NCBI GenBank assembly: GCA_947480335.1
Contig: CANKCB010000007.1
Coordinates: 1-64,000 of the forward strand
Length of the DNA: 64,000 nucleotides
Direction of reading: 5' to 3'
DNA from: Gammaproteobacteria bacterium
GTDB lineage: Bacteria > Pseudomonadota > Gammaproteobacteria > Eutrophobiales > Eutrophobiaceae
The notes under the pieces were generated by a model. That model searched no databases and was not told the DNA's origin. It saw only the letters and a program-made list of their open reading frames with translations. Below, in pieces: positions 46,013 through 56,977 of the stretch. The first letter of the stretch is position 1, and each line of letters starts with the position of its first letter. A program made the translations under genes and the position numbers.

Positions 46013-47293
46013 TTGACCGACCCTGTCAGTAGTAAAGGCCCACGGGTCGTACTTGTCCACATCAACTTCCATAATGCCCGTTTCGACGAGGAGCTGGACG
46101 AATTCAGACATCTCGTCATTTCTTCCGGTCTGGAAGCTCAGAATGTAATAACAGGTCAGCGTGATAGACCGGATGCACGATTTTTTATTGGTACTGGCAA
46201 GCTGGAGGAAATCGGCGAATGTGTCGCTACCCAGTGTGCCGAACTGGTTATTTTTAATCACGAGCTTAGTCCCGCCCAGGAACGCAATCTGGAAAAAGAA
46301 TTGAAATGCCGTGTGCTTGATCGGATTGGTTTGATACTCGACATTTTTGCCCAGCGTGCACGTAGCTATGAAGGAAAATTACAGGTGGAGCTGGCCCAGT
46401 TACAGCATTTATCGACCCGGTTGGTCAGAGGCTGGACGCATCTGGAAAGGCAAAAAGGCGGTATAGGTCTGAGAGGGCCTGGTGAAACTCAGCTGGAAAC
46501 AGACCGACGTCTGATTGGTAAACGCATCAAGACTATCAATAGCCGACTGGAAAAAGTCCGTACCCAGCGGGAACAGGGGCGTAAATGGAGATCTCGATCC
46601 GGTGTGCCGGTTGTATCACTGGTAGGGTATACCAATGCCGGAAAGTCCACATTGTTCAATCGTCTTACCGGTGCTGAAGCGTATACAGCTGACAAGTTGT
46701 TTGCGACGCTGGATCCCATGCTACGCAAGGTCGAGATGGTGCCTGGAACCTCGATTATACTAGGTGACACTGTCGGTTTTATTCGTCACATACCTCATGG
46801 TTTAATACAGTCGTTTCATGCCACTCTGGAAGAAGTAAAATCTGCGGATTTATTACTGCATGTGGTCGATGTGAATGATGATCAGCGCCTGGATCATATC
46901 CAGCAGGTTAATCAGGTGATAGAAGAAATTGGGGCGGGTAGTGTTCCCCAGATTATGGTGTTTAACAAGATCGACATTTCTGAGTCAATCGAGGTCAGGG
47001 TCGAACAGCCACCGGGTGAACAGATCAAGATTTGGTTGTCTGCCCAAATCGGTGCGGGTATTCCGCAACTGAAACAATTGATTGGTGATTATTTTCGACC
47101 AGACCATCAAACTTACGTATTGCATCTACCGACTGATTCGGGAAAATTACTGGCCAGATTGTTTGAATATGGGGCTGTCTATAAAGAGGAAGGAGAGGCT
47201 TCCGGTGGCTGGAAAATACAGGTAAATATTGAACCTTCATCGCTGGAACGCCTGTGTCGTGAGCATGGCCAGGATCTGGCGATGTTACAGTAA
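46013..47293 (+). CDS. hflX: Ribosome-associated GTPase HflX
   Basis: A 426-residue GTPase. An N-terminal HflX domain (GTGKLEEIG, FNHELSPAQERNLE) and helical linker precede a TRAFAC G domain with P-loop SLVGYTNAGKST, DTVGFI and FNKID. It splits ribosomes under stress. The start is TTG 46013; it is the most upstream start in frame near an AAGG ribosome-binding site, because the upstream GTG frame is blocked by a stop. E. coli HflX has 426 residues too. Confidence 0.95.
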   Translation: MTDPVSSKGPRVVLVHINFHNARFDEELDEFRHLVISSGLEAQNVITGQRDRPDARFFIGTGKLEEIGECVATQCAELVIFNHELSPAQERNLEKELKCRVLDRIGLILDIFAQRARSYEGKLQVELAQLQHLSTRLVRGWTHLERQKGGIGLRGPGETQLETDRRLIGKRIKTINSRLEKVRTQREQGRKWRSRSGVPVVSLVGYTNAGKSTLFNRLTGAEAYTADKLFATLDPMLRKVEMVPGTSIILGDTVGFIRHIPHGLIQSFHATLEEVKSADLLLHVVDVNDDQRLDHIQQVNQVIEEIGAGSVPQIMVFNKIDISESIEVRVEQPPGEQIKIWLSAQIGAGIPQLKQLIGDYFRPDHQTYVLHLPTDSGKLLARLFEYGAVYKEEGEASGGWKIQVNIEPSSLERLCREHGQDLAMLQ

Positions 47294-47389
47294 TATTCTC
47301 GATGGAATGTGGTACTATCCATAGTATGGTTTTCATGCATTTTATACAAATTATGACAGTTGAATCATTAATAAATTTGGAGTCAGGCA

Positions 47390-48541
47390 ATGGGCTGGAA
47401 TGAACCTTCCGGAGGTAATAACGACAAGGATCCCTGGGGAAGGGGAAACCGTGGTAACGGTGATGGGCCACCTGATCTGGATGAAATAATCAGAAAAATG
47501 CAGGATGGTTTAGGCGGGATATTCGGTAAAAAACGTTCCGGGTCGTCCAGAGGTACTAATGACAACGTGCCGTTCGCATTAATGGCCATATTGGTTCTGG
47601 TAGCGATCTGGTTGTTATATGACATCACCTATTTTATTGATGAAAAGGAACGGGGAGTTGTGCTTCGTTTTGGTCAATACCAAAAGACCATGCAGCCAGG
47701 GCTCAATTTTGCCTTTCCACGCTTTATCGATATGGTTGAGAGAATTAATTACCAGGTCAGGTCGTTTGAGCATACAGCTTCGATGTTGACTCAGGACGAG
47801 AATATTGTCGATGTCGTTGTCGCCGTACAATGGCGTATCAATGAGCCTACTGATTACCTGTTTAATGTAGCCCAGGCGGACTTAAACCTGCGGCAGGTGG
47901 CAGAAAGTGCCGTACGCAGTGTGATAGGAAAAACCACACTGGATTTTGTGCTAACTGAAGGACGTGGTGCAGTGGCCCAGGATCAGGAAGTCTTGTTGCA
48001 ACAGATTTTGACAGACTACAAGGCGGGTATCCTGATAGTGGACGTCAATATGCAGGTTGCCAAACCTCCTGAAGCCGTCAAGGATGCATTTGATGATGCA
48101 ATCAAGGCCGGACAGGACGAGCAAAGACTAGTTAATGAAGCTGAAGCCTATCGTAATGAGATATTGCCACAGGCACGTGGTCAGGCGGCTAGAATCCGTG
48201 AACAGGCCAATGGCTACAAGGCCAGAATCGTTGCTGAAGCGGAAGGTAATGCCGCCCGTTTTGAACAATTACTGACTGAATACGAACGTGCACCAGCCGT
48301 TACCCGTGAACGACTTTATCTGGACACCATGGAATCGGTCTTGTCTACGACCAGCAAGGTGTTGATTGATGCAGATGGCAATAACAGCATGATGTATCTG
48401 CCAATTGACAAACTGCTGGAAAATAATCGTGTCAGGGAAGTCACAGGTAGTATTCCCGATGGCAGCAATGCTACGTCTTCCAGTCAAACGTCACAGGGTT
48501 TGTATGACCGTGCCGACAGACGCGACAGGGGAGTAAGATAA
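47390..48541 (+). CDS. hflK: FtsH modulator HflK (SPFH-domain membrane protein)
   Basis: A 383-residue single-span protein. The N-terminal part is Gly/Asn-rich and cytoplasmic (about 1-55), followed by a span (ALMAILVLVAIWLLYDITY), an SPFH domain (from DEKERGVVLRFGQY) and a coiled-coil. A disordered Ser-rich tail finishes it. With HflC it forms a large periplasmic cage that encloses the FtsH protease. Its stop overlaps the start of hflC by one base. Confidence 0.95.
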   Translation: MGWNEPSGGNNDKDPWGRGNRGNGDGPPDLDEIIRKMQDGLGGIFGKKRSGSSRGTNDNVPFALMAILVLVAIWLLYDITYFIDEKERGVVLRFGQYQKTMQPGLNFAFPRFIDMVERINYQVRSFEHTASMLTQDENIVDVVVAVQWRINEPTDYLFNVAQADLNLRQVAESAVRSVIGKTTLDFVLTEGRGAVAQDQEVLLQQILTDYKAGILIVDVNMQVAKPPEAVKDAFDDAIKAGQDEQRLVNEAEAYRNEILPQARGQAARIREQANGYKARIVAEAEGNAARFEQLLTEYERAPAVTRERLYLDTMESVLSTTSKVLIDADGNNSMMYLPIDKLLENNRVREVTGSIPDGSNATSSSQTSQGLYDRADRRDRGVR

Positions 48542-49410
48542 TGATGTCATCCAGATTATTTATGCCCGTAATTCTTTTTGTGGGAATGCTGAGTATTACC
48601 TCGATATACCGGGTAAATCAATGGGAACAGGCCATTGTGTTCAAGTTCCGCGAGATAGAATATTCAACCAGTCAACCCGGGTTACATTTCATGATACCGT
48701 TCGTCAACACGACGCAAAAATTCGAAACCCGATTGCTGAATTTTGATCAGGAGCCACAGCGGTTTTTGACCAGCGAAAAGAAGGATGTGATTGTGGACTA
48801 TTTCGTCAAATGGCGGATATCAGACGTTGAGAAATTTTACACAGCAACTGGTGGTGGCAATATCGAAGGCGCCAATGTGTTGCTGGGCCAGCAAATCAAC
48901 AATGCCCTGCGTGATGAATTTGGCAAACGCACGGTACAGGAAGTGGTTGCCGGCGTGCGTGGTGAGATTATGGATTTTGTCAAACCGACTACAGAAAAAG
49001 TACAGAATGAACTAGGAATCGATGTGGTTGACGTGCGTACCAAGCGTATCGATTTGCCGGAAGAGATCAGTACGCCCGTATACGAACGTATGCGTTCTGA
49101 ACGTACCAGGGTAGCCAAGGATTTGCGGGCACGAGGCGGTGAAGCTTCGGAGCGGATCAAGGCCAATGCCGATCGGGAACGGGAAATTATTCTGGCCAAC
49201 GCCTACAAGGATGCTGAAACCATACGTGGTGAAGGTGATGCACAGGCTACTGAAATCTATGCGTCAGCCTATGGCAAGAATCCGGAGTTTTACTCGTTTT
49301 ATCGCAGTCTGAATGCCTATCAGAACAGTTTCAAAGGAAATAACGATATCCTGCTGTTGAAACCGGACTCGGACTTTTTCAAGTATTTCCGGGGCCAGCA
49401 GGGAAGATAA
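48541..49410 (+). CDS. hflC: FtsH modulator HflC (SPFH-domain membrane protein)
   Basis: A 289-residue SPFH protein with an N-terminal signal-anchor (LFMPVILFVGMLSITSIY) and the HflC-type start of the SPFH domain (QWEQAIVFKFREIEYS). The C-terminal part is helical (RARGGEASERIKANADRERE). It pairs with HflK to form the cage round FtsH. Start ATG overlaps the hflK stop (TAATG), so the two subunits are made in equal amounts. Confidence 0.96.
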   Translation: MMSSRLFMPVILFVGMLSITSIYRVNQWEQAIVFKFREIEYSTSQPGLHFMIPFVNTTQKFETRLLNFDQEPQRFLTSEKKDVIVDYFVKWRISDVEKFYTATGGGNIEGANVLLGQQINNALRDEFGKRTVQEVVAGVRGEIMDFVKPTTEKVQNELGIDVVDVRTKRIDLPEEISTPVYERMRSERTRVAKDLRARGGEASERIKANADREREIILANAYKDAETIRGEGDAQATEIYASAYGKNPEFYSFYRSLNAYQNSFKGNNDILLLKPDSDFFKYFRGQQGR

Positions 49411-49455
49411 AGGGCTGCACAATTCGTCCTGAATCTGGACAGTCAATATATTCCC

Positions 49456-49644
49456 ATGATGTGGACAGAACTGTTAACGGCGCTTGCGCTGGTATTAATC
49501 ATAGAAGGTATAATGCCGTTTATTAATCCGGACGGTATACGCAAAATGTTTTTGATGGCAGCACAGATGCACACAACCAGCCTGCGTATAACTGGCCTCA
49601 CCAGCATGTTGCTGGGTCTGCTGTTACTTTATCTGGTACGTTAA
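49456..49644 (+). CDS. yjeT: DUF2065 small membrane protein (YjeT-like)
   Basis: A 62-residue inner-membrane protein with two hydrophobic spans (about 6-24 and 43-61). The motif EGIMPFINPDGIRKMF in the loop is the DUF2065 signature. It sits between hflC and hisZ, where E. coli places yjeT between hflC and purA. Function unknown. The two consecutive ATG codons at 49456 and 49459 leave the exact start open. Confidence 0.92.
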   Translation: MMWTELLTALALVLIIEGIMPFINPDGIRKMFLMAAQMHTTSLRITGLTSMLLGLLLLYLVR

Positions 49645-49648
49645 GCTT

Positions 49649-50830
49649 ATGACCGAAACAAATTCATGGATACTTCCTGCCGGAATCGGGGAAGTCTTAC
49701 CCCCTGATGCCTACGAGCTGGAGTTATTGTGCCGACGCATGCTCGATCAGTTTGACTGTTGGGGATACGAACTGGTCATACCACCGCTGATTGAGTATCT
49801 GGAATCGTTATTGACTGGAACGGGTGAAGATCTGGATCTGAAAACATTCAAGATTACTGATCAGCTTTCCGGCAAGATGATGGGAATTCGCGCGGACATG
49901 ACCCCGCAGGTGGCCAGAATAGACAGTAATATCCTGAAACAGGATGGTCCGACCCGGCTTTGTTATTTTGGCACTACCTTGCATACGCGACCACGCTCAC
50001 AAGGTGGTACCCGTGCACCTTTGCAGGTTGGCGCAGAACTGTTTGGACACGCCGGTGTGGAAAGTGATGCGGAAATCCTGTCATTGATGTTAAAAACGCT
50101 GGAAGTTGCCGGCGTGAAAAATGCCCATGTTGATATTGGCCATATGGGTATCTATCGCCGCTTGATTAAATTGCTCGGTATACAACCGAGGCAGGAAGCA
50201 ATGGTCTATTCCTGTTTGCAACGCAAGGCAAATCCGGAGTTGCAGAATTTACTGCAAGAATGGTCAGTCTCGAAACAGCTGACAGAGGCCGTGTTGTTAT
50301 TGACAGAATTACATGGTAGCGCTGAAGTGCTGGATGAAGCGCGTGCAGCATATAAATCCGTAGATACCGGCATAGTCGATTGTATCAACGAACTGCAGCA
50401 GATTGCAGAAATGACGACCAGTCATGTTACAAGTGCGTCGTTATTATTTGATCTCGCTGATTTGAAAGGCTATAAATACCATAATGCCATGATGTTTACC
50501 GCCTATATCCACGGTCAGGGACAAGGCATTGCATTTGGTGGACGATATGACGGAATCGGCAAAGAATTCGGGCGTTCCCGACCTGCCACCGGATTCAGTG
50601 CGGATGTAAAGCTGTTATATGATCTGGTCGTACGGCCAAATCGTAAACGTACAGCCATTTATGCTCCTGACTCAACGGCCCCCGGTTTAATACAAGTGGT
50701 CAGTGAATTACGCGATAAGGGAGAACGGGTCATTTTCGAGTTACCCGGACAGTCAGGTGATGCCAGACAACTGCACTGTGATCGGGAACTGTATCTTGAC
50801 AAGTCACAGTGGAAAGTAAGGAATATATAG
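49649..50830 (+). CDS. hisZ: ATP phosphoribosyltransferase regulatory subunit HisZ
   Basis: A 393-residue class II aminoacyl-tRNA synthetase paralogue without tRNA function. It resembles HisRS motif 2 (LCYFGTTLHTRPRS) and motif 3 (IAFGGRYDGIGKEFGRSRPATGFS) and is required to activate the short form of HisG in histidine biosynthesis. It starts four bases after the DUF2065 gene and precedes purA, the order found in many non-enteric gammaproteobacteria and betaproteobacteria. It implies that a short-form HisG is encoded elsewhere. Confidence 0.95.
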   Translation: MTETNSWILPAGIGEVLPPDAYELELLCRRMLDQFDCWGYELVIPPLIEYLESLLTGTGEDLDLKTFKITDQLSGKMMGIRADMTPQVARIDSNILKQDGPTRLCYFGTTLHTRPRSQGGTRAPLQVGAELFGHAGVESDAEILSLMLKTLEVAGVKNAHVDIGHMGIYRRLIKLLGIQPRQEAMVYSCLQRKANPELQNLLQEWSVSKQLTEAVLLLTELHGSAEVLDEARAAYKSVDTGIVDCINELQQIAEMTTSHVTSASLLFDLADLKGYKYHNAMMFTAYIHGQGQGIAFGGRYDGIGKEFGRSRPATGFSADVKLLYDLVVRPNRKRTAIYAPDSTAPGLIQVVSELRDKGERVIFELPGQSGDARQLHCDRELYLDKSQWKVRNI

Positions 50831-50951
50831 GAAAACCCTGGTTCAGGGGGCGCGTAAATACCTGACTAAAATTCAGATTATATAACCAGTAATAACGAAA
50901 CAGCTTGTCAGAAATCGGGATGATTGAATCCCGGATTCCGGAGCTTGATGA

Positions 50952-52262
<1,311 letters not shown>

Positions 52263-52297
52263 ATCCGGATGCAGGAGCAGACTGTTATCGCAGGATA

Positions 52298-52325
52298 TCT
52301 GTGTGTTCCTGTCGGAACAGACAGA
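52298..52325 (-). terminator. Hairpin downstream of tRNA-Leu
   Basis: On the minus strand a 12-bp stem with one C-C mismatch forms just after the tRNA 3' end: 52314-52325 with 52298-52309 around a four-base loop. No T run follows, so it is a weak terminator or a processing and stability element. It also lies within 36 bases of the purA stop on the other strand. Confidence 0.5.
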
Positions 52326-52327
52326 TA

Positions 52328-52414
52328 TGGTGCCGAGAAGAGGACTTGAACCTCCACTGAGTTTCCCCAACCAGCACCTGAAGCTGGCGCGTCTACCAAT
52401 TCCGCCATCTCGGC
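52328..52414 (-). tRNA. tRNA-Leu(CAG)
   Basis: A class II tRNA of 87 bases with encoded CCA. Acceptor GCCGAGA pairs with TCTCGGC, the D loop carries GGTAGACGC, the anticodon stem CCAGC/GCTGG encloses TTCAGGT (anticodon CAG), the long variable arm follows, and the T arm reads GGTTCAAGTCC. It decodes CUG leucine codons. It is transcribed opposite to purA and rnr, alone between them. Confidence 0.97.
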
Positions 52415-52494
52415 AAAGACTAACATATCGGAAAAGAAGCGCGGACTTTACCGATACGATAACAGCTTGTCAATGTTAACGACCAGAGTTCAAT

Positions 52495-54636
52495 TTGAAA
52501 ACTATAATAAACACCGATTCACCAGAGTATGAAATAGCTATCCCGTCGCGGGAGGAAATCCTGCAATCGTTAAAAGACTGCGGCAAACCGCTCAACTCGA
52601 AGGAAATAGCCGTCCAATTTGATATGCCCTCACATCCTGAGCGACAGGCAGTCAGGAAAAGGTTAAAAGCGATGGTCAGGGATGGCCAGATTATCCGTAA
52701 TCGACGTGGCGGTTATGGGTTGGTTGACAAGATGGATCTGGTGCCTGGCAAGGTAATTGGCCATGCTGATGGCTTCGGTTTTCTGGTTCCGGATGCCGGT
52801 GGAGAAGACATATTTTTATCCACAAGTGTAATGCGGTCACTATTACATGGCGACCGCGCCGTTGTCAGAATTGCCGGTCGTAACCGTCGTGGCAAACCGG
52901 AGGGGACGCTGGTAGAGGTACTGGAACGAGCCAATGACCGGATTGTGGGCAGATATCACAAGGAAAAAAATGTCGGCTATGTCATCCCGGACAATAAAAG
53001 ATTGCATCAGGATATATTTATACCGTCGGGTGAAGACCATCAAGCCAAGACCGGTCAATTCGTGGTGGTCAAGTTAACCCGTCAACCGGATAAACATACT
53101 CAGCCGGTAGGTAAAATAATTGAAATTATCGGTGATCATATCACCGAAGGGATTGCCACTGAACTGGCTATCCGTACCTATGAACTTCCCTACGAATGGT
53201 CTCGTGCCGTCAAGCAGGAAATCAAGGCGCTGGACCCGGACCGAGTAGAGATCCCTCAAGGCAGGGAAGATTTTCGGGCCACTCCGTTTGTAACGATTGA
53301 TGGAGCAGACGCCAGAGACTTTGACGATGCCGTGTTTTGTCAACGTCAGGGTGAAGGTTGGTTGTTGTATGTGGCTATTGCCGATGTTTCACATTATGTC
53401 CAGCCGGGGACCAGTCTGGATGAACAGGCTTGCCTGAGGGGAACCTCGGTGTATTTTCCGGACCGGGTAGTGCCGATGCTGCCGGAAATTCTTTCAAACG
53501 AATTGTGTTCATTAAAGCCAAATGTGGATCGTCTGGCGGTTATTTGTGAAATGCACATCGACAAGTCAGGTAATCGTACATCCTATCGCTTTATCAAAGG
53601 GGTGATACGCTCGGCTGAGCGCCTGACCTATACCAAAGCCGCCACCATCATGGTTGAGCGGGATGTGAAGTTGCGAGAACAGTATGCCAGTCTGGTGCCG
53701 CATCTGGATGAGTTATATACGCTGTATCAGCTAATGCAACTCAATCGGAGAAAAACAGGCGTACTCGATTTTGATACGACTGAAGTACATATCATCTTTG
53801 ACGAGAAGGGCAAGATAAACAATATCGAACCGGTTGTACGTAACGATGCCCACCGCCTGATAGAAGAATTTATGCTTGCAGCCAATATCTCTGCTGCCTT
53901 GATGCTGGAAACTAACAAGATTAGCTGTTTGTACCGAATTCACATGCAGCCCAAGGAAGAAAAACTTAAAAATGTCAGGGAGTTTCTCGGGGCATTTGGT
54001 CTGGGATTGGGAGGGCAGGATGAACCTACCGCCAGAGATTATGCCAAGGTGATTGATTCAATACGACACAGACCGGACGCCCATCTGATCCAGACGGTAT
54101 TGCTAAGAAGTATGCCTCTGGCCTATTACGATTCGGAAAATCTGGGACATTTCGGCCTTGCTTTTCCGGCCTATACTCACTTTACATCACCGATCAGACG
54201 CTATCCGGATTTGCTGGTACACAGAGCCATTGGCAGCTTGCTGGAAAAAAAATCAGATTATCCCTACAGTATCGAACAGATGCGGGAGCTGGGTGCGCAT
54301 TGCTCAATGACTGAACGCCGTGCTGAAGAAGCTTCCCGGGATGTTATTCAACGCCTCAAATGTGAATATATGAAACACAGGATAGGTGAAATATTTGAAG
54401 GCACAATCAGCAGCGTGACCGGGTTTGGCGTGTTCGTGCAACTGGATACGGTTTATGTCGAGGGACTGATACATATCACCGCATTGCCTCGGGATTATTA
54501 TCACCATGATCCAGTGCATCATCAACTCGCCGGTGAACGAACAGGACGGATATACCGTATGGCGGACAAGCTGAAGGTCAGACTAGTTCGTGTCGATACG
54601 GATGAAAACAAGATAGATTTTGAACCGGCAAGATAG
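52495..54636 (+). CDS. rnr: Ribonuclease R
   Basis: A 713-residue 3'-5' exoribonuclease for structured RNA and quality control. Winged-helix HTH at 20-80, cold-shock domains about 85-230, RNB catalytic domain with DGADARDFDDAV near 270-281 (the metal-binding Asp cluster), and S1 domain at about 640-705 (EGTISSVTGFGVFVQL). It stops at the end of the S1 domain, without the Lys-rich tail of E. coli RNase R (813). Starts at TTG 52495. It precedes rlmB as in E. coli, but the tRNA-Leu replaces nsrR upstream. Confidence 0.95.
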   Translation: MKTIINTDSPEYEIAIPSREEILQSLKDCGKPLNSKEIAVQFDMPSHPERQAVRKRLKAMVRDGQIIRNRRGGYGLVDKMDLVPGKVIGHADGFGFLVPDAGGEDIFLSTSVMRSLLHGDRAVVRIAGRNRRGKPEGTLVEVLERANDRIVGRYHKEKNVGYVIPDNKRLHQDIFIPSGEDHQAKTGQFVVVKLTRQPDKHTQPVGKIIEIIGDHITEGIATELAIRTYELPYEWSRAVKQEIKALDPDRVEIPQGREDFRATPFVTIDGADARDFDDAVFCQRQGEGWLLYVAIADVSHYVQPGTSLDEQACLRGTSVYFPDRVVPMLPEILSNELCSLKPNVDRLAVICEMHIDKSGNRTSYRFIKGVIRSAERLTYTKAATIMVERDVKLREQYASLVPHLDELYTLYQLMQLNRRKTGVLDFDTTEVHIIFDEKGKINNIEPVVRNDAHRLIEEFMLAANISAALMLETNKISCLYRIHMQPKEEKLKNVREFLGAFGLGLGGQDEPTARDYAKVIDSIRHRPDAHLIQTVLLRSMPLAYYDSENLGHFGLAFPAYTHFTSPIRRYPDLLVHRAIGSLLEKKSDYPYSIEQMRELGAHCSMTERRAEEASRDVIQRLKCEYMKHRIGEIFEGTISSVTGFGVFVQLDTVYVEGLIHITALPRDYYHHDPVHHQLAGERTGRIYRMADKLKVRLVRVDTDENKIDFEPAR

Positions 54637-54648
54637 CTGGCTTTTATT

Positions 54649-55413
54649 ATGGCAAAAGACACTGAAATTATTTACGGTACCCATGCGGTTCGACATGCCC
54701 TGCAACAGCGCAGTGATTCGATTTTGGAGCTCTGGGTTCAGGATGGCAGGCAAAGTGGACGAGAACTGATCCAGATCATCAGTCTGGCTGAACAGCAATC
54801 CCTGCATCTGGTAAAGGTTCCCAAATCAACCCTGGACCGTGTCACGGCAAATGCAGTTCATCAAGGAGTGGCAATCAGACTACGTATTGAAAATGCTGGT
54901 TTACCGGCTGATATCGATACTGTGCTAGCGGCTACCACCGATCGCCCACGTCTGTTTCTGGTGCTTGATGGAATCCAGGATCCACATAATCTGGGGGCCT
55001 GTCTGCGTACTGCCAATGCGGCCGGCGTGGATGCGGTGATATTGCCAAAAGACCGGGCTGTGGCTATAACGCCGGTTGTACGCAAGGTGGCCAGTGGTGC
55101 GGCGGAAAGTACTACTGTAATTACCGTAACGAATATTTCGAGAACTTTGCGTGATTTACAAGCTGCAGGTGTCTGGATAGTAGGTACTGAGGACAAGGCA
55201 GAAAAAACCCTCTATGAACTGGATCTGTCGATATCAATTGCATTTGTACTGGGCGCTGAAGGTGAGGGAATACGAAGTAATACACGCAATCACTGTGATT
55301 TTCTGGTCAGATTGCCTATGCAGGGAAGTGTAGAAAGTCTGAATGTTTCCGTTGCAACAGGTATTTGTCTGTATGAGACTGTCCGTCAACGGCGATCCTG
55401 GAGCAATAAATGA
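54649..55413 (+). CDS. rlmB: 23S rRNA (guanosine-2'-O-)-methyltransferase RlmB
   Basis: A 254-residue SpoU-family knot methyltransferase that modifies G2251 of 23S rRNA. An N-terminal substrate-binding domain (IIYGTHAVRHALQQR) is followed by motifs LDGIQDPHNLGACLRTANAAG, LGAEGEGI and LNVSVATGICLYE, the three conserved SpoU motifs. Length and synteny with rnr match E. coli (243). Stop overlaps the following start by 4 bases (ATGA). Confidence 0.97.
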   Translation: MAKDTEIIYGTHAVRHALQQRSDSILELWVQDGRQSGRELIQIISLAEQQSLHLVKVPKSTLDRVTANAVHQGVAIRLRIENAGLPADIDTVLAATTDRPRLFLVLDGIQDPHNLGACLRTANAAGVDAVILPKDRAVAITPVVRKVASGAAESTTVITVTNISRTLRDLQAAGVWIVGTEDKAEKTLYELDLSISIAFVLGAEGEGIRSNTRNHCDFLVRLPMQGSVESLNVSVATGICLYETVRQRRSWSNK

Positions 55414-55883
55414 AACCATATACATATATGTTCGGTATTCGCTTGCTGATTTCAGCAATCTTGTTGCTGGTGTTTACGTCATTAGCCGCAAAAGAACCGG
55501 TACTGGAAACACTGCTTATCACTACCGCAGATGGCACGGCAGTTGAATACAAGATCGAAATTGCCCGAACAGAACGACAAATGCAACGCGGTCTGATGTT
55601 TCGAGATACCTTGCCGGAAAATCAGGGGATGTTATTTGTCTACAAGCCGGAACGTAAGGCAAGAATGTGGATGAAGAATACAATTCTTTCACTTGATATG
55701 GTATTCATAAACAGCGATGGCGTGATTATCAATATTGCAGAAAATACCACTCCGTTTTCGCTGGAGACGATTGATTCAGGCGGGCCAGTACGGGGCGTGC
55801 TGGAGCTGAATGCCGGGCAAGCGCTCAAACACAAATTTGCCTTAGGTGACAAGGTTACACATCCGATGATTAACCGTAGATAA
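55410..55883 (+). CDS. DUF192-family exported protein
   Basis: A 157-residue protein with a signal peptide (core 9-24). The DUF192 domain begins at ITTADGTAVEYKIEIA and has the signatures RGLMFRDTLPENQGMLFV, WMKNTILSLDMVFI and GVLELNAG, giving a small beta fold. The family has no established function. The start overlaps the rlmB stop (ATGA), so it is co-transcribed. Confidence 0.9.
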   Translation: MKPYTYMFGIRLLISAILLLVFTSLAAKEPVLETLLITTADGTAVEYKIEIARTERQMQRGLMFRDTLPENQGMLFVYKPERKARMWMKNTILSLDMVFINSDGVIINIAENTTPFSLETIDSGGPVRGVLELNAGQALKHKFALGDKVTHPMINRR

Positions 55884-55939
55884 GTTGTCCATTGACCGGA
55901 ATGTCAGCACGGTGAACTGAGTAACGCAGATGCTTCTTC

Positions 55940-56971
55940 ATGAGTATTGACGCGACTGAACCACACTCTGTCGACTGGAAAAAACGGCTGATTAACAGCC
56001 TGTTTTTACTAACTCTGCTAGTCTTATCCTCTTGTGGATTGCTCTATCTGGCAGTCACCATGCCCGGTGAAGGGAACCCGGATAAAATGTCGCCTGTCAC
56101 CCCGGAGCTCACCGAGCTTGCGCAGGGTTTACATGATCATGTAAATCAGCTCTCATCAGCAATTGGCGAACGCAGTTCCGGCCAACCTATAAAACTGGCG
56201 CAGACGGCAGACTATATACAGCAACACTTTGAACAGCTAGGTTATATACCGACAGTCCGTATATTTGGCGAACTACAGTACCGTAATATCGAAGTTGATT
56301 TGTACGGACGGGAGAAACGTAACGAGATCATTGTGGTAGGTGCTCATTATGATACCCGTTGGCTCAGTCCGGGAGCGGATGATAATGCCTCCGGTATTGC
56401 CGGCTTGATCGAAATAGCCAGAATACTCAAAAACCAGCGTTATACACGAACCATTCGGTTTATTGCGTTTGCCAATCAGGAAGTGCCTTCGTATCAACGA
56501 GCTGAAATGGGTAGTATGTACAGCGCCAAGCGATCCTACGCTCGCGCTGAACTGATAACCGGCATGATAGGACTGGAAATGATAGGTTATTATTCCGAAA
56601 AGCCCGGTAGTCAGAATTATCCATCGCTATTGTCACGGTTTTATCCAGACCAGGGAAATTATATTGCGTTTGTTGGTAATCTGGCATCACGTGATTTACT
56701 GTTGAATGCAATCAGTCATTTTCGTGCCCAGCAGATATTTCCCTCTGAGGGATTGATTGCGCCTGATTGGGCTGGACGTACTATCAGTCGTTCGGATCAT
56801 GGGTCCTACTGGTATTATGATTTTCCCGCTATTATGGTGACAGATACAGCGAATTATCGTAACCCGAATTACCATACCGCAGCTGATTCAGCAGACAAAC
56901 TTGACTATGAGAAAATGGCGCGCGTTGTCAACGGACTTGCAAATATGATTGTCAGGCTTGCACAGGATTAA
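55940..56971 (+). CDS. M28-family zinc peptidase, membrane-anchored
   Basis: A 343-residue protein with one N-terminal span (SLFLLTLLVLSSCGLLYLAV) and a periplasmic M28 aminopeptidase-like domain. Metal ligands are visible: VVGAHYDTRW (His, Asp), GADDNASG (Asp), ANQEVP (the Glu region), GSMYSAKR and the late NYHTAADS (His). It likely trims exported peptides. It starts 57 bases after the DUF192 gene and six bases before the aminotransferase gene. Confidence 0.88.
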   Translation: MSIDATEPHSVDWKKRLINSLFLLTLLVLSSCGLLYLAVTMPGEGNPDKMSPVTPELTELAQGLHDHVNQLSSAIGERSSGQPIKLAQTADYIQQHFEQLGYIPTVRIFGELQYRNIEVDLYGREKRNEIIVVGAHYDTRWLSPGADDNASGIAGLIEIARILKNQRYTRTIRFIAFANQEVPSYQRAEMGSMYSAKRSYARAELITGMIGLEMIGYYSEKPGSQNYPSLLSRFYPDQGNYIAFVGNLASRDLLLNAISHFRAQQIFPSEGLIAPDWAGRTISRSDHGSYWYYDFPAIMVTDTANYRNPNYHTAADSADKLDYEKMARVVNGLANMIVRLAQD

Positions 56972-56977
56972 TTTTGA

